The notes: generated from the letters alone by a model not told the origin. Positions 7,567 to 14,222 are shown, counted from the first letter of the stretch. The stretch: 14,222 bases of DNA from Candidatus Pelearchaeum sp. (GCA_015520425.1 WAQC01000137.1:1-14222); one strand, 5' to 3'. Program-made: numbers and translations.

Positions 7567-9897
7567 CTATTGGCGTTGTTTTATCTGTCGCCAGATATAC
7601 TCAGGCTTTAGTGGTGTCTCTCTTATCTGCACCCCCAAGTGGGCCAGCGCGTCTTCTACCGCGTTTGCTAGAGCTGCTGGAGCGCCTATGGAGCCTCCCT
7701 CGCCCATGCCCTTGAAACCACCTGGATTGGGTGAAGGCGTCTCAGTATGCTCCACATCCACGTTAATCATCTCCAAAGCACTGGGTATCAGGTAGTCCAT
7801 GAACGTTGAGTTAAGTAGCTGCCCAGAATCGTCGTAGTTCAGCTCCTCGTAGATGGCTCCTCCGATACCATGAGCTAAAGCGCCATGTATCTGACCATGG
7901 ACGGTCATCGGGTTTACGACGACGCCACTATCGTCAAATATGTAGTACTTCAGTATCTTTATGCTTCCTGTCTCAGCATCAACCTCAATAATGGGTATAT
8001 GGACTGCGTAGCTGCATGTTGTGAATGCGGTCGGCTCGTAGTGGGCTGTTACTTCCAATCCTGGCTCCATGCCAGGCGGCATTTTGGTAGGCTCGCGTAT
8101 TGCGGCGTTTGCTACGTCAGCCAGGGTTACATACCTGTCTGGCGAGCCGCGCACATATAGCTTGCTGTCCTCAATCTCTATGTCCGAGGGCGATGCTTCA
8201 AGCATATGCGCAGCTATCTGGCGTAGCTTCTCCTTCATCTTCTCGGCAGCTTTTATGATGGCGCCGCCAACGGTTACTGTGTTCCTACTAGCCCACGCCC
8301 CAAAGCCGTATGGGCAGTTTTTACTATCGCCCTCAAAGACCGTTACGTCCTCTATATTCACGCCCAAGGCGTCTGCGGCTATCTGCGCATATACTGTTTC
8401 GTGTCCCTGTCCCTGGCTTGCTGTGCCTGTAAGCACTATGACCTTCCCTTGCGGCTCTATTCTTATCGTTGCTGAGTCGTAGCCTCCTACCTGCCAGCCC
8501 AGCCCCTTAGCCAGCCTCTCGCTGCTTGGGGCTGTGTATTCAACGTACATAGCCAAGCCTATTCCAATTAGCCTGCCGCGCTTCTTCTCTTCTTCCTGAA
8601 TCTTCCTCCATTTTTCGTATTCAGCAAACCTGAGAGCGCGTTCAAGCGCCGCAGGATAGTCTCCACTGTCATAAACTATGCCATGGACGTTTCTATATGG
8701 CATCTCCTCGGCTGGTATGAGGTTTCTCCGCCTAATCTCGGCTGGGTCTAGGCCGAGCCTACGCGCGGCTATATCCATTATACGCTCCATGACAAACGCC
8801 GCGACTGGCCGTCCGAAGCCGCGATGCGGCGAGTAAGGAGCCTTATTCGTCACGACACAATATATCTCGTACTCATAGTTGTGGAACTTGTAAGGCCCTG
8901 GTATGGCTGCCATAGTAACCATTACGGGCTGTGTCTCTGTCCAGAAAGTTCCGTAAACCCCCATGTCGGCTATGACCTTATCGCGTATAGCTAGGAGCTT
9001 TCCGTCGCTGCTGAATGCTGCTTCAACGTAATGGACCTGCTGCCTCTCGTGGCCGCATACCTGCATGTGCTCGCGGCGCGTCTCAACCCACTTCACGGGC
9101 ATGCCCAGCTTTATGGCTAGCTGGACGGTCGCCACCTCTTCTGGCCAGACGCTTGACTTCGGGCCGAAGCCGCCGCCCACATTAGGAGCTATAACCCTAA
9201 TCTTATGCTCAGGATAGTTGAGAGCCTGCGACAGGTATGTCTGTAGGACATGCGGGAACTGTGTTGAGTCCCAGATGGTTAATTCGCCGCGTGTTGGGTC
9301 CATATGCGCTAAGACTGCGCGCCCCTCTATTGGTGTGGGTGCATAGCGTTGGTTCGCCATTCTCTCGCGTATAACTAAGCTGGCAGACGCGAATGCTGCT
9401 TCTACATCACCAGCCCTGAACGTGCTGTGCATGACTATATTGTCTCCCCACTCCTCGTAGAGGAGAGGGGAGTCGGGTTTCAGAGCCTTCTCCGCATCCA
9501 CGACGGGTGGAAGAGGCTCATACTCCACATAAACCGAGTCTATGATGTCGTTAAGGCTGTACCTATTCTTCGCTACCACAGCGACGACAGGCTCGCCCAC
9601 AAACCTAGCCTTGCCGCGCGCTAGAGAGTATCTAGGCACGTCCCTCAATCCTGGATACTTCATCCAAGATGGTAGGTAAACCGCCTCATCGGGGAGCATG
9701 GCGTGTATGAAATCTGGGTGGCGCCGCGCCTCTGAGATGTCTATGCTCCTTATGCGCGCATGGCCGTATGGTGAGCGTACAAACCCGACATAAGCCATGT
9801 TACTTAGCTTTATGTCATCAACATACATCCCCCTACCAGTTAGGAGTATCGGGTCTTCACGCCTCTTAATAGGAACACCAATATACTTCTGCGCCAT
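7567..9897 (-). CDS. CoxL-like molybdenum hydroxylase large subunit (aldehyde oxidase / form II CODH-like)
   Basis: This is a 776-residue large subunit of the CoxL/aldehyde oxidase group and is complete. It starts with the typical YIGVPIKRREDPILLTGRG (5-23). Motifs are GGGFGPK (241-247), HRGFGRP (358-364), GTASQGQGHET (491-501, the cofactor-binding GQG), GFGAWASR (531-538) and GGFKGMGEGG (726-735) with catalytic E733. The true CO dehydrogenase signature AYxCSFR is absent; the aligned place reads APYSPHRGFGRP. Carbon monoxide is therefore unlikely as substrate, and an aldehyde or N-heterocycle is more plausible. Its ATG lies 6 bases after the M20-family stop, with AGGT-type bases upstream (9898-9910), so it is the second gene of that operon. 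FAD and Fe-S subunits are missing from the window, so partners must be supplied elsewhere or by another operon. Confidence 0.92.
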   Translation of the reverse strand: MAQKYIGVPIKRREDPILLTGRGMYVDDIKLSNMAYVGFVRSPYGHARIRSIDISEARRHPDFIHAMLPDEAVYLPSWMKYPGLRDVPRYSLARGKARFVGEPVVAVVAKNRYSLNDIIDSVYVEYEPLPPVVDAEKALKPDSPLLYEEWGDNIVMHSTFRAGDVEAAFASASLVIRERMANQRYAPTPIEGRAVLAHMDPTRGELTIWDSTQFPHVLQTYLSQALNYPEHKIRVIAPNVGGGFGPKSSVWPEEVATVQLAIKLGMPVKWVETRREHMQVCGHERQQVHYVEAAFSSDGKLLAIRDKVIADMGVYGTFWTETQPVMVTMAAIPGPYKFHNYEYEIYCVVTNKAPYSPHRGFGRPVAAFVMERIMDIAARRLGLDPAEIRRRNLIPAEEMPYRNVHGIVYDSGDYPAALERALRFAEYEKWRKIQEEEKKRGRLIGIGLAMYVEYTAPSSERLAKGLGWQVGGYDSATIRIEPQGKVIVLTGTASQGQGHETVYAQIAADALGVNIEDVTVFEGDSKNCPYGFGAWASRNTVTVGGAIIKAAEKMKEKLRQIAAHMLEASPSDIEIEDSKLYVRGSPDRYVTLADVANAAIREPTKMPPGMEPGLEVTAHYEPTAFTTCSYAVHIPIIEVDAETGSIKILKYYIFDDSGVVVNPMTVHGQIHGALAHGIGGAIYEELNYDDSGQLLNSTFMDYLIPSALEMINVDVEHTETPSPNPGGFKGMGEGGSIGAPAALANAVEDALAHLGVQIRETPLKPEYIWRQIKQRQ

Positions 9898-9903
9898 CCC
9901 TAC

Positions 9904-11202
9904 CTAACCTCCCCCATACGTTATAGTAAAGCTCTTACTCCTAACCTTCTTACGTTCCTGATTACATATATCAACAGCGGCAATCGCGTAAACCTTCGTG
10001 CAACCTACTAGGTTTGGTATGTAAAGCGTGCCTCGCGTCTCTTTTCCTGGCCCGCCTGATGGGCCGTAATTCACCGCAATAACGCCGTTTCTCGTGAGCA
10101 CGTTGGCGTCTGACGACCATGAGAAGACCACCCTCTCCAGCTGCTGGTTGAAGACCTGCTCATGGGCTTTATCAAGCGCCTTAACCACGTACTCGTCTTC
10201 AGAGACCTCAGCCCACGCGTCGCTTACGTAAATCTCCAGGTCAGCCTTAATTCCTGTCTCCTTCTCCACCCGCGCCAAGACATTTTCCAGCTCCTCCTTC
10301 ACATCTACTGCGCTCCGCCTAGGCGGGTATCTTATGTCTAGGTATAGGTTACAGAACCAGGGTGTTCTGGAGCATCGCCAAGGCCAGCCGCCTTCTATAG
10401 CTCCGATATTCACGATGGGCTTCACCGACTGGTATTGGTAGCGTTGCTGATAGTCTGGTATCCAAGACTCAAGCGCATTCAATATCCGCGTCATCTGTAG
10501 AATTAGGTTCTGCGTCCCCGCGGCGTGGGCTGTATGCACCATCTTACCTTTCAGAGAAACCTTAGCCCAGACCGAGCCGAAGTGGGCCAGCATGAGCCTA
10601 AGCCCAGTGGGCTCGCCGAGGATAGCATAGTCAGTTATTCCCCCATGAGTAACTAGGTATGCTGTTCCATAACCATAACCACGATACTGGGCCCCGCGAT
10701 ACTGGTCTACTTGGGTCTTCTCAATCTCTCCAACCACGCCAGCTATCATTATGTCTCCCTTAAGCTCTACGCCAGCTTCCTGTATCGCCTCAACAGCCGA
10801 GACGTAGGCCGCTAAGGCGCCTTTCATGTTAAAGACGCCCATACCATATATCCAGTCCCCCTCGCGGTAAGACCATGGAGGCTCAAAGCGGTAAACTGGT
10901 GAGATTGCTTTGAGAACTTCTGGGTCGTCGCGTGGTGAGAAGGATGTATCTAGATGCCCGTTAAACATGAGCGACGCCCCGCCGCCCTTGCCGCGTAGAA
11001 CGCCAACAGCGTTATAGCGACCAGGCTCAACCTCCTGTAGGGTTACCCTCATGCCGACCTCCTCCATCATCGCCTTATAGAGCTGTGCAACCTCCCCCTC
11101 ACTGCCTGTGGGGCTTTCAATATTAGCCAGCTCCATAGTGCGTTTCACGGTCTTCTCCGCGTCAACCCGCTTGAGTATATCTTGGAGCTGCTCTACAACC
11201 AT
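9904..11202 (-). CDS. M20-family metallohydrolase (ArgE/DapE/aminoacylase-like) with altered metal ligands
   Basis: This 432-residue protein has the M20 layout: a catalytic domain, a lid domain (about 205-320) and the rest of the catalytic domain. Family enzymes use two zinc ions to cleave amide bonds of N-acyl amino acids, peptides or carbamoyl compounds. H83 and D85 are present in NGHLDTS (81-87), and E197 in LGEPTG (195-200). The bridging aspartate of the usual GxGxxDMKG is replaced by N125 (GVFNMKG, 122-128). The usual DEE reads GEIE (158-161). The late histidine of aHtpdE appears replaced (about E388 in GKETRGTLY). This may be a subfamily with a different metal site or a changed reaction. 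It is the first gene of an operon with the CoxL-like subunit. The start at 11202 is fixed by an in-frame TGA just upstream. Confidence 0.87.
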   Translation of the reverse strand: MVVEQLQDILKRVDAEKTVKRTMELANIESPTGSEGEVAQLYKAMMEEVGMRVTLQEVEPGRYNAVGVLRGKGGGASLMFNGHLDTSFSPRDDPEVLKAISPVYRFEPPWSYREGDWIYGMGVFNMKGALAAYVSAVEAIQEAGVELKGDIMIAGVVGEIEKTQVDQYRGAQYRGYGYGTAYLVTHGGITDYAILGEPTGLRLMLAHFGSVWAKVSLKGKMVHTAHAAGTQNLILQMTRILNALESWIPDYQQRYQYQSVKPIVNIGAIEGGWPWRCSRTPWFCNLYLDIRYPPRRSAVDVKEELENVLARVEKETGIKADLEIYVSDAWAEVSEDEYVVKALDKAHEQVFNQQLERVVFSWSSDANVLTRNGVIAVNYGPSGGPGKETRGTLYIPNLVGCTKVYAIAAVDICNQERKKVRSKSFTITYGGG

Positions 11203-11253
11203 GTCTCAGCACCACACATACCAGAGAATCACAAATACCAACATTACAAGCAG

Positions 11254-11262
11254 TTATTTAAG
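11254..11262 (-). promoter_or_regulatory. Possible TATA box of the M20/CoxL-like operon
   Basis: The minus strand reads CTTAAATAA, centred about 56 bases before the ATG at 11202. This would give a leader of about 29 bases, in which GGTGCTGAG (11206-11214) could act as a weak ribosome-binding site. It is the best AT-rich element on this strand of the 141-base divergent region. Confidence 0.4.
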
Positions 11263-11314
11263 TGTCGTAATTCAGCGCCAATGCACGGAATTAGCACGTG
11301 TCAGTCTGGCTATG

Positions 11315-11322
11315 CTTTTTAG
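11315..11322 (+). promoter_or_regulatory. TATA-like box of the enoyl-CoA hydratase gene
   Basis: CTTTTTAG is centred about 26 bases before the ATG at 11344. This is the spacing expected if transcription starts at the ATG itself. The bases just before the ATG (GTTAAGCC) hold no Shine-Dalgarno, which agrees with a leaderless message. Confidence 0.5.
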
Positions 11323-11343
11323 CAGGTGGTTACGCGTTAAGCC

Positions 11344-12132
11344 ATGTCTCTCGGTGAGTCTGTAAAGTATGTTGTTGAGGATTCGGTGGCTTGGATAACG
11401 TTGAATAGGCCTGATAAGCGGAATGCGCTTAATACTCAGATGCGTAAAGAGCTTTTGGAGGCTCTTCGCCTAGCCGAACATGATGGGCATGTGCGGGTAG
11501 TTGTTCTTGAGGGAGCGGGAGGCAACTTCTGTGCGGGCGCAGACCTGAACGAGCTATACAGCCTAACAGGCCTGGGAATTAGACAATACCACCGCGAGGT
11601 GGGAACACAGCTCATAGCCCAGTACATGCAAGACATGACGAAAGTAGTAATCGCAGCCGTTGATGGCTACTGCTTAGGCGGGGGCTGTGAAATCATTCAG
11701 GGATGTGACCTAGTAATAGCAACATCACGCGCAGTCTTCGGCCAGACGGAGGTTCGTGTGGGGCTGGTTCCAGGAGGAGGTGCTACACAGAGGCTACCAC
11801 GCTACATAGGTCTGAGAAAGGCAAAGGAGCTAATGTTCACGGGCAGGATGATAAACGCCCAGGAAGCAGAGCGGCTGGGGCTGGTAAATACGGTGGTAGA
11901 GCCTGACAAGCTTCGTGAAGAAGTTCTTAAACTAGCGGAGGAAATCAAGACAAAAAGCCCAGTAATAGTGGCGCTTATAAAACGAGCCATAAATACCAGC
12001 CAAGAAACACATCTATCGGCTGGCCTAGAGTTTGAGAAAGAAATACACTACTTTACATGGCTGACCGAGGACAGGGCAGAGGGAATAAAAGCGTTCCTAG
12101 AGAAGCGAAAACCTGAATTTAAGGGAAAGTAA
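11344..12132 (+). CDS. Enoyl-CoA hydratase / crotonase family protein
   Basis: This is a 262-residue crotonase of standard length. In beta-oxidation-type routes such enzymes add water to 2-enoyl-CoA in the cytoplasm; related members are 3-hydroxypropionyl-CoA dehydratases. The opening ITLNRPDKRNALN (18-30) is canonical. CAGADL (63-68) and GGGCE (112-116) supply the oxyanion hole. Both catalytic glutamates of hydratases are present, E116 and E136 (FGQTEVRVG, 132-140), followed by GGGATQRLPR (144-153). This supports true hydratase activity rather than an isomerase or hydrolase lacking one of the acids. It is a single gene, divergent from the M20 operon and convergent with trpB2. It would naturally follow the acyl-CoA dehydrogenases encoded at both ends of the window. 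Confidence 0.93.
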   Translation: MSLGESVKYVVEDSVAWITLNRPDKRNALNTQMRKELLEALRLAEHDGHVRVVVLEGAGGNFCAGADLNELYSLTGLGIRQYHREVGTQLIAQYMQDMTKVVIAAVDGYCLGGGCEIIQGCDLVIATSRAVFGQTEVRVGLVPGGGATQRLPRYIGLRKAKELMFTGRMINAQEAERLGLVNTVVEPDKLREEVLKLAEEIKTKSPVIVALIKRAINTSQETHLSAGLEFEKEIHYFTWLTEDRAEGIKAFLEKRKPEFKGK

Positions 12133-12137
12133 AAAAT

Positions 12138-12151
12138 AAAAATATATTTTT
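12138..12151. terminator. Bidirectional A/T palindromic terminator after enoyl-CoA hydratase and trpB2
   Basis: The perfect palindrome AAAAATATATTTTT lies 5 bases after the hydratase stop and 28 bases beyond the trpB2 stop on the other strand. It gives T-runs in both directions. On the minus strand the T-rich sequence extends through 12131-12137. It resembles the element at 5227-5242. Confidence 0.6.
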
Positions 12152-12179
12152 GGGCTATGGACTCTTCATTCCTCTCTCT

Positions 12180-13580
12180 TTATGAGAGGAACTGTTTAGC
12201 AACCTCAGGAACCCAGGGCAGTTCTTTTCGCAGGTTATCAAGTGATTTCTTGATTTCTTCTTCTGGATAATGCCACGGCTGTAGCCTTCCTGCGAAGTAT
12301 TCCTCGTATGCCGTTAGGTCAAAGTGCCCATGGCCGCATAAGTTGAATAGTATAACCTTCTTCTCACCTGTCTCCTTACAGCGCCGTGCCTCATCAATAA
12401 CATACTTTATTGTATGAGATGGCTCTGGGCCTGGTAGGAATCCCTCGGTTCTGGCGAAGAATACTGCGGCGTCAAATACAGATACTTGGTCGTATGCTCT
12501 GGGCTCTATCTTGCCTTCTTTCAGGAGAAGGCATAGGGTAGGCGCGTCTCCGTGATACCTGAGTCCTCCAGCATGTATTGGTGGTGGCACGAAGTCCGAG
12601 CCCAGCGTGTGCATGGGCAGTAGTGGAGTCATCTTGGCTGTGTCGCCGAAGTCGTAGGTATAGACGCCCTTCGTCATGGTGGGACAAGCAGTAGGCTCCG
12701 TAGCTATGAACTTCACATCTTTTGGTGCTTTCTTAGCAGTTACATCATAGTAGAAAGGCCAGAACAGTCCTGAGAAGCTGCTCCCGCCACCCACACAACC
12801 AGCAACCACATCTGGATACTCATCAACCATCTCAAGCTGTTTCTTAGCCTCAAGCCCTTGGACGGTCTGGTGCATGAGAACGTGGTTAAGCACGCTTCCG
12901 AGGCTGTATCGCGTGTTGTCATGTGTAACGGTATCTTCAAGGGCTTCGCTTATCGCTATTCCCAAGCTACCTGGGTGGTTAGGGTCTTTCTGGAGCAGGC
13001 TCTTTCCGAAGTTTGTTTTATCGCTTGGGCTTGGGACAACCTCCGCGCCCCATGCGTGCATGAGCATCCTCCTAGCTGGCTTCTGGTTGTAGCTTATGCG
13101 CACCATATAGACTGAGCACTTTATCCCGAATAGGTTGCAGGCGAATGACAACGCGCTACCCCACTGGCCAGCGCCTGTCTCTGTTGTCAGGCGCTCAATC
13201 CCCTGCTTAGCGTTATAGTATGCCTGCGCAACCGCTGTATTGGGCTTGTGAGAGCCAGGCGGTGATACTCCCTCCCACTTATAGTATATCCGCGCAGGCG
13301 TGTTGAGAGCCTTCTCTAGGCGCTCAGCCCTTATCAGTGGGGTTGGCCTCCAAATCCTATACACATCCCTAACCTCATTAGGTATTGGTATCCACCTATC
13401 AGGACTCAGCTCCTGCTTAATCAACTCCTTAGCGAATATCCTCTCAAGCTTAGCAGGGTCTACGGGCTGTTTTGTTGATGGGTCTATTGGTGGTGCGAGA
13501 GGCTTGGGTAGGTCTGGCAGAATATTATACCATTCTTTCGGAATATCGTTTTCGTCTAGTGTAATTATTTTTCCTGGCAT
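12180..13580 (-). CDS. trpB: Tryptophan synthase beta-like protein, TrpB2 type
   Basis: This is a 466-residue PLP enzyme of the TrpB2 group, longer than ordinary TrpB (about 400) because of its N-terminal region. It would make tryptophan from indole and serine, and TrpB2 often works without TrpA. PLP lysine K112 lies in PGSHKPNTA (108-116). The catalytic glutamate is E134 in ETGAGQWG (134-141), and the phosphate loop is GGGSS (264-268). Where TrpB has a serine contacting the PLP ring nitrogen (SGHG), this protein has C415 (CGHGHFD). An upstream in-frame ATG (13640) would add 20 residues, but it lies upstream of the TATA box, so the ATG at 13580 (MPGKIITLDE) is preferred. No other trp gene is in the window, which fits indole salvage as much as de novo synthesis. 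Confidence 0.93.
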   Translation of the reverse strand: MPGKIITLDENDIPKEWYNILPDLPKPLAPPIDPSTKQPVDPAKLERIFAKELIKQELSPDRWIPIPNEVRDVYRIWRPTPLIRAERLEKALNTPARIYYKWEGVSPPGSHKPNTAVAQAYYNAKQGIERLTTETGAGQWGSALSFACNLFGIKCSVYMVRISYNQKPARRMLMHAWGAEVVPSPSDKTNFGKSLLQKDPNHPGSLGIAISEALEDTVTHDNTRYSLGSVLNHVLMHQTVQGLEAKKQLEMVDEYPDVVAGCVGGGSSFSGLFWPFYYDVTAKKAPKDVKFIATEPTACPTMTKGVYTYDFGDTAKMTPLLPMHTLGSDFVPPPIHAGGLRYHGDAPTLCLLLKEGKIEPRAYDQVSVFDAAVFFARTEGFLPGPEPSHTIKYVIDEARRCKETGEKKVILFNLCGHGHFDLTAYEEYFAGRLQPWHYPEEEIKKSLDNLRKELPWVPEVAKQFLS

Positions 13581-13604
13581 GGCAAAAAACACGCCGAATA
13601 TACG

Positions 13605-13612
13605 CTTATAAA
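13605..13612 (-). promoter_or_regulatory. TATA box of trpB2
   Basis: The minus strand reads TTTATAAG with CCAAAAG just upstream, a very good archaeal BRE/TATA pair. Its centre is about 28 bases before the ATG at 13580, predicting a leaderless or nearly leaderless message. It also excludes the longer reading that begins at 13640. Confidence 0.7.
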
Positions 13613-13676
13613 CTTTTGGAAAACCGTGTGAAAGACTCATGAATAACGTAAGTTTTCTTCATAACTTGAATGAGGC

Positions 13677-14222
13677 ATGAACTTTAGTGAGGATGAGGAT
13701 GTCCAGCTTCTTAGGAGAACTGTCGCCGAGTTTATGAAAGGGTTTCCAGCCGAGTACTGGAGAAGGTATGATTCTCTCCGCGAGTTTCCCCGCGAGTTCT
13801 GGGACGCCGCGGCTAGGAACGGCCTGCTGGGCATCACGATACCTGAAGAATATGGTGGCGCTGGCCTTGGCATGTATGCCGCTGCCGTAGCGATGAACGA
13901 GGTAGCCCGTAATGGCGGTGGTCTGGCCGCTGGAGACCTACTAATGAGAACCCTAGTATTTGGCGGTCTTCTAATAAATAAACACGCATCACGGGAAGCT
14001 AAGGAGAAATACCTACCAAAGTTGGCTGAAGGTAAGATAATCTGCTCCTTCGCCCACACAGAGCCAAACGCTGGCGTGAATACATTTGATATTCAGACTA
14101 AAGCAGTCAGGAAGGATGGGGGCTTTGTGGTAAATGGTCAGAAGATATGGATAACCCTGGCACACATGGCAGACCTTATTGTAGGCGTTGTGCGCACAAC
14201 GCCTACAATAAGGTCTGCCATG
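13677..14222 (+). CDS. Acyl-CoA dehydrogenase family protein, N-terminal part (3' end outside window)
   Basis: A frame opens at ATG 13677 (MNFSEDEDVQLLRR) and stays open to the window edge, giving 182 codons. It encodes the N-terminal helical domain of an acyl-CoA dehydrogenase with PEEYGGAGLGM (57-67), then the start of the beta domain with SFAHTEPNAG (123-132), NGQKIWIT (about 151-158) and AHMADLIVGVVRT (about 160-172). The usual GSD after TEPxA is replaced by GVN. The active-site base lies beyond the window. It shares its N-terminal pattern with the first acyl-CoA dehydrogenase (1359-2516), so they are paralogues and could form a heteromer. The last 10 codons or so fall in the second arm of a perfect palindrome and may not be genuine. 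No convincing TATA box is seen in the 36-96 bases upstream. Confidence 0.88.
   Translation, partial: MNFSEDEDVQLLRRTVAEFMKGFPAEYWRRYDSLREFPREFWDAAARNGLLGITIPEEYGGAGLGMYAAAVAMNEVARNGGGLAAGDLLMRTLVFGGLLINKHASREAKEKYLPKLAEGKIICSFAHTEPNAGVNTFDIQTKAVRKDGGFVVNGQKIWITLAHMADLIVGVVRTTPTIRSAM
14165..14222. repeat. Perfect 58-base inverted repeat ending at the window edge
   Basis: Arms 14165-14193 and 14194-14222 (29 bases each, no spacer) are exact reverse complements, with the centre at GTGC|GCAC. The palindrome begins inside conserved acyl-CoA dehydrogenase coding sequence and stops exactly at the last base. The likeliest cause is a fold-back chimera or assembly artefact at a contig end; a real hairpin is the less likely alternative. 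Confidence 0.9.

Noticed and set aside
7567..9897. True carbon monoxide dehydrogenase large subunit (coxL)
   Set aside because: The form I signature AYxCSFR is missing; the site reads APYSPHRGFGRP and no coxM or coxS is adjacent.
11203..11343. tRNA or small RNA gene in the 141-base divergent gap
   Set aside because: No cloverleaf or B-box-like sequence was seen; the region is explained by two promoters.
13637..14059. 140-codon minus-strand open frame at the right end
   Set aside because: It is antisense to the second acyl-CoA dehydrogenase, which has clear family motifs on the plus strand.
14165..14222. Natural hairpin, attachment site or transposon end
   Set aside because: The palindrome is spacerless, lies in conserved coding sequence and ends exactly at the window edge; a fold-back artefact explains all three points. 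No transposase or target duplication is present.

Overview
The window looks like a piece of a thermophilic archaeal chromosome, most likely from the TACK group (Crenarchaeota or a relative such as Aigarchaeota). Several genes start about 24-30 bases downstream of the centre of a TATA-like box, sometimes with an A-rich BRE in front. This layout points to leaderless or nearly leaderless transcripts. Shine-Dalgarno sequences are mostly absent at first genes. Arginine is coded by AGG/AGA as well as CGC, and isoleucine often by ATA. The TrpB is of the TrpB2 type, and the solute-binding protein has a Tat-like signal and a Thr/Val-rich stalk. The genus cannot be told from the sequence alone. No RNA gene, CRISPR array, insertion sequence or gene-free stretch over 300 bases was seen.

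Layout from left to right: the 3' end of a phenylacetate-CoA ligase-like gene (+) is followed after 6 bases by an ornithine cyclodeaminase/mu-crystallin family gene (+). Next is a convergent acyl-CoA dehydrogenase (-) that overlaps it by 4 bases. A divergent 88-base promoter region leads to a nitrilase-superfamily gene (+) and then a branched-chain-type ABC substrate-binding protein (+). A palindromic T-rich terminator separates these from three genes on the minus strand. In transcription order these are an M20-family metallohydrolase and a CoxL-like molybdenum hydroxylase large subunit (6 bases apart), then a second molybdenum hydroxylase large subunit with its own TATA box. Divergent from the M20 gene lies an enoyl-CoA hydratase (+). 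It converges on a trpB2 gene (-), with a second palindromic terminator between them. The window ends inside a second acyl-CoA dehydrogenase (+).

As a set, the genes suggest accessory catabolism of organic acids, amides or N-containing compounds. CoA activation (ligase), alpha,beta-dehydrogenation (two acyl-CoA dehydrogenases) and hydration (enoyl-CoA hydratase) form a beta-oxidation-like route. The molybdenum hydroxylases, the M20 and nitrilase-like proteins, the OCD-family enzyme and the binding protein could supply or modify nitrogenous or aromatic substrates. The common pathway is inference; no substrate can be named.

The most notable points are: (1) three enzymes (nitrilase-like, M20, first acyl-CoA dehydrogenase) appear to lack residues that are canonical in their active sites; (2) two molybdenum hydroxylase large subunits lie side by side without FAD or Fe-S subunits; (3) a perfect 58-base palindrome sits exactly at the right edge, most simply read as a fold-back artefact at a contig end, so the last about 29 bases should be distrusted.
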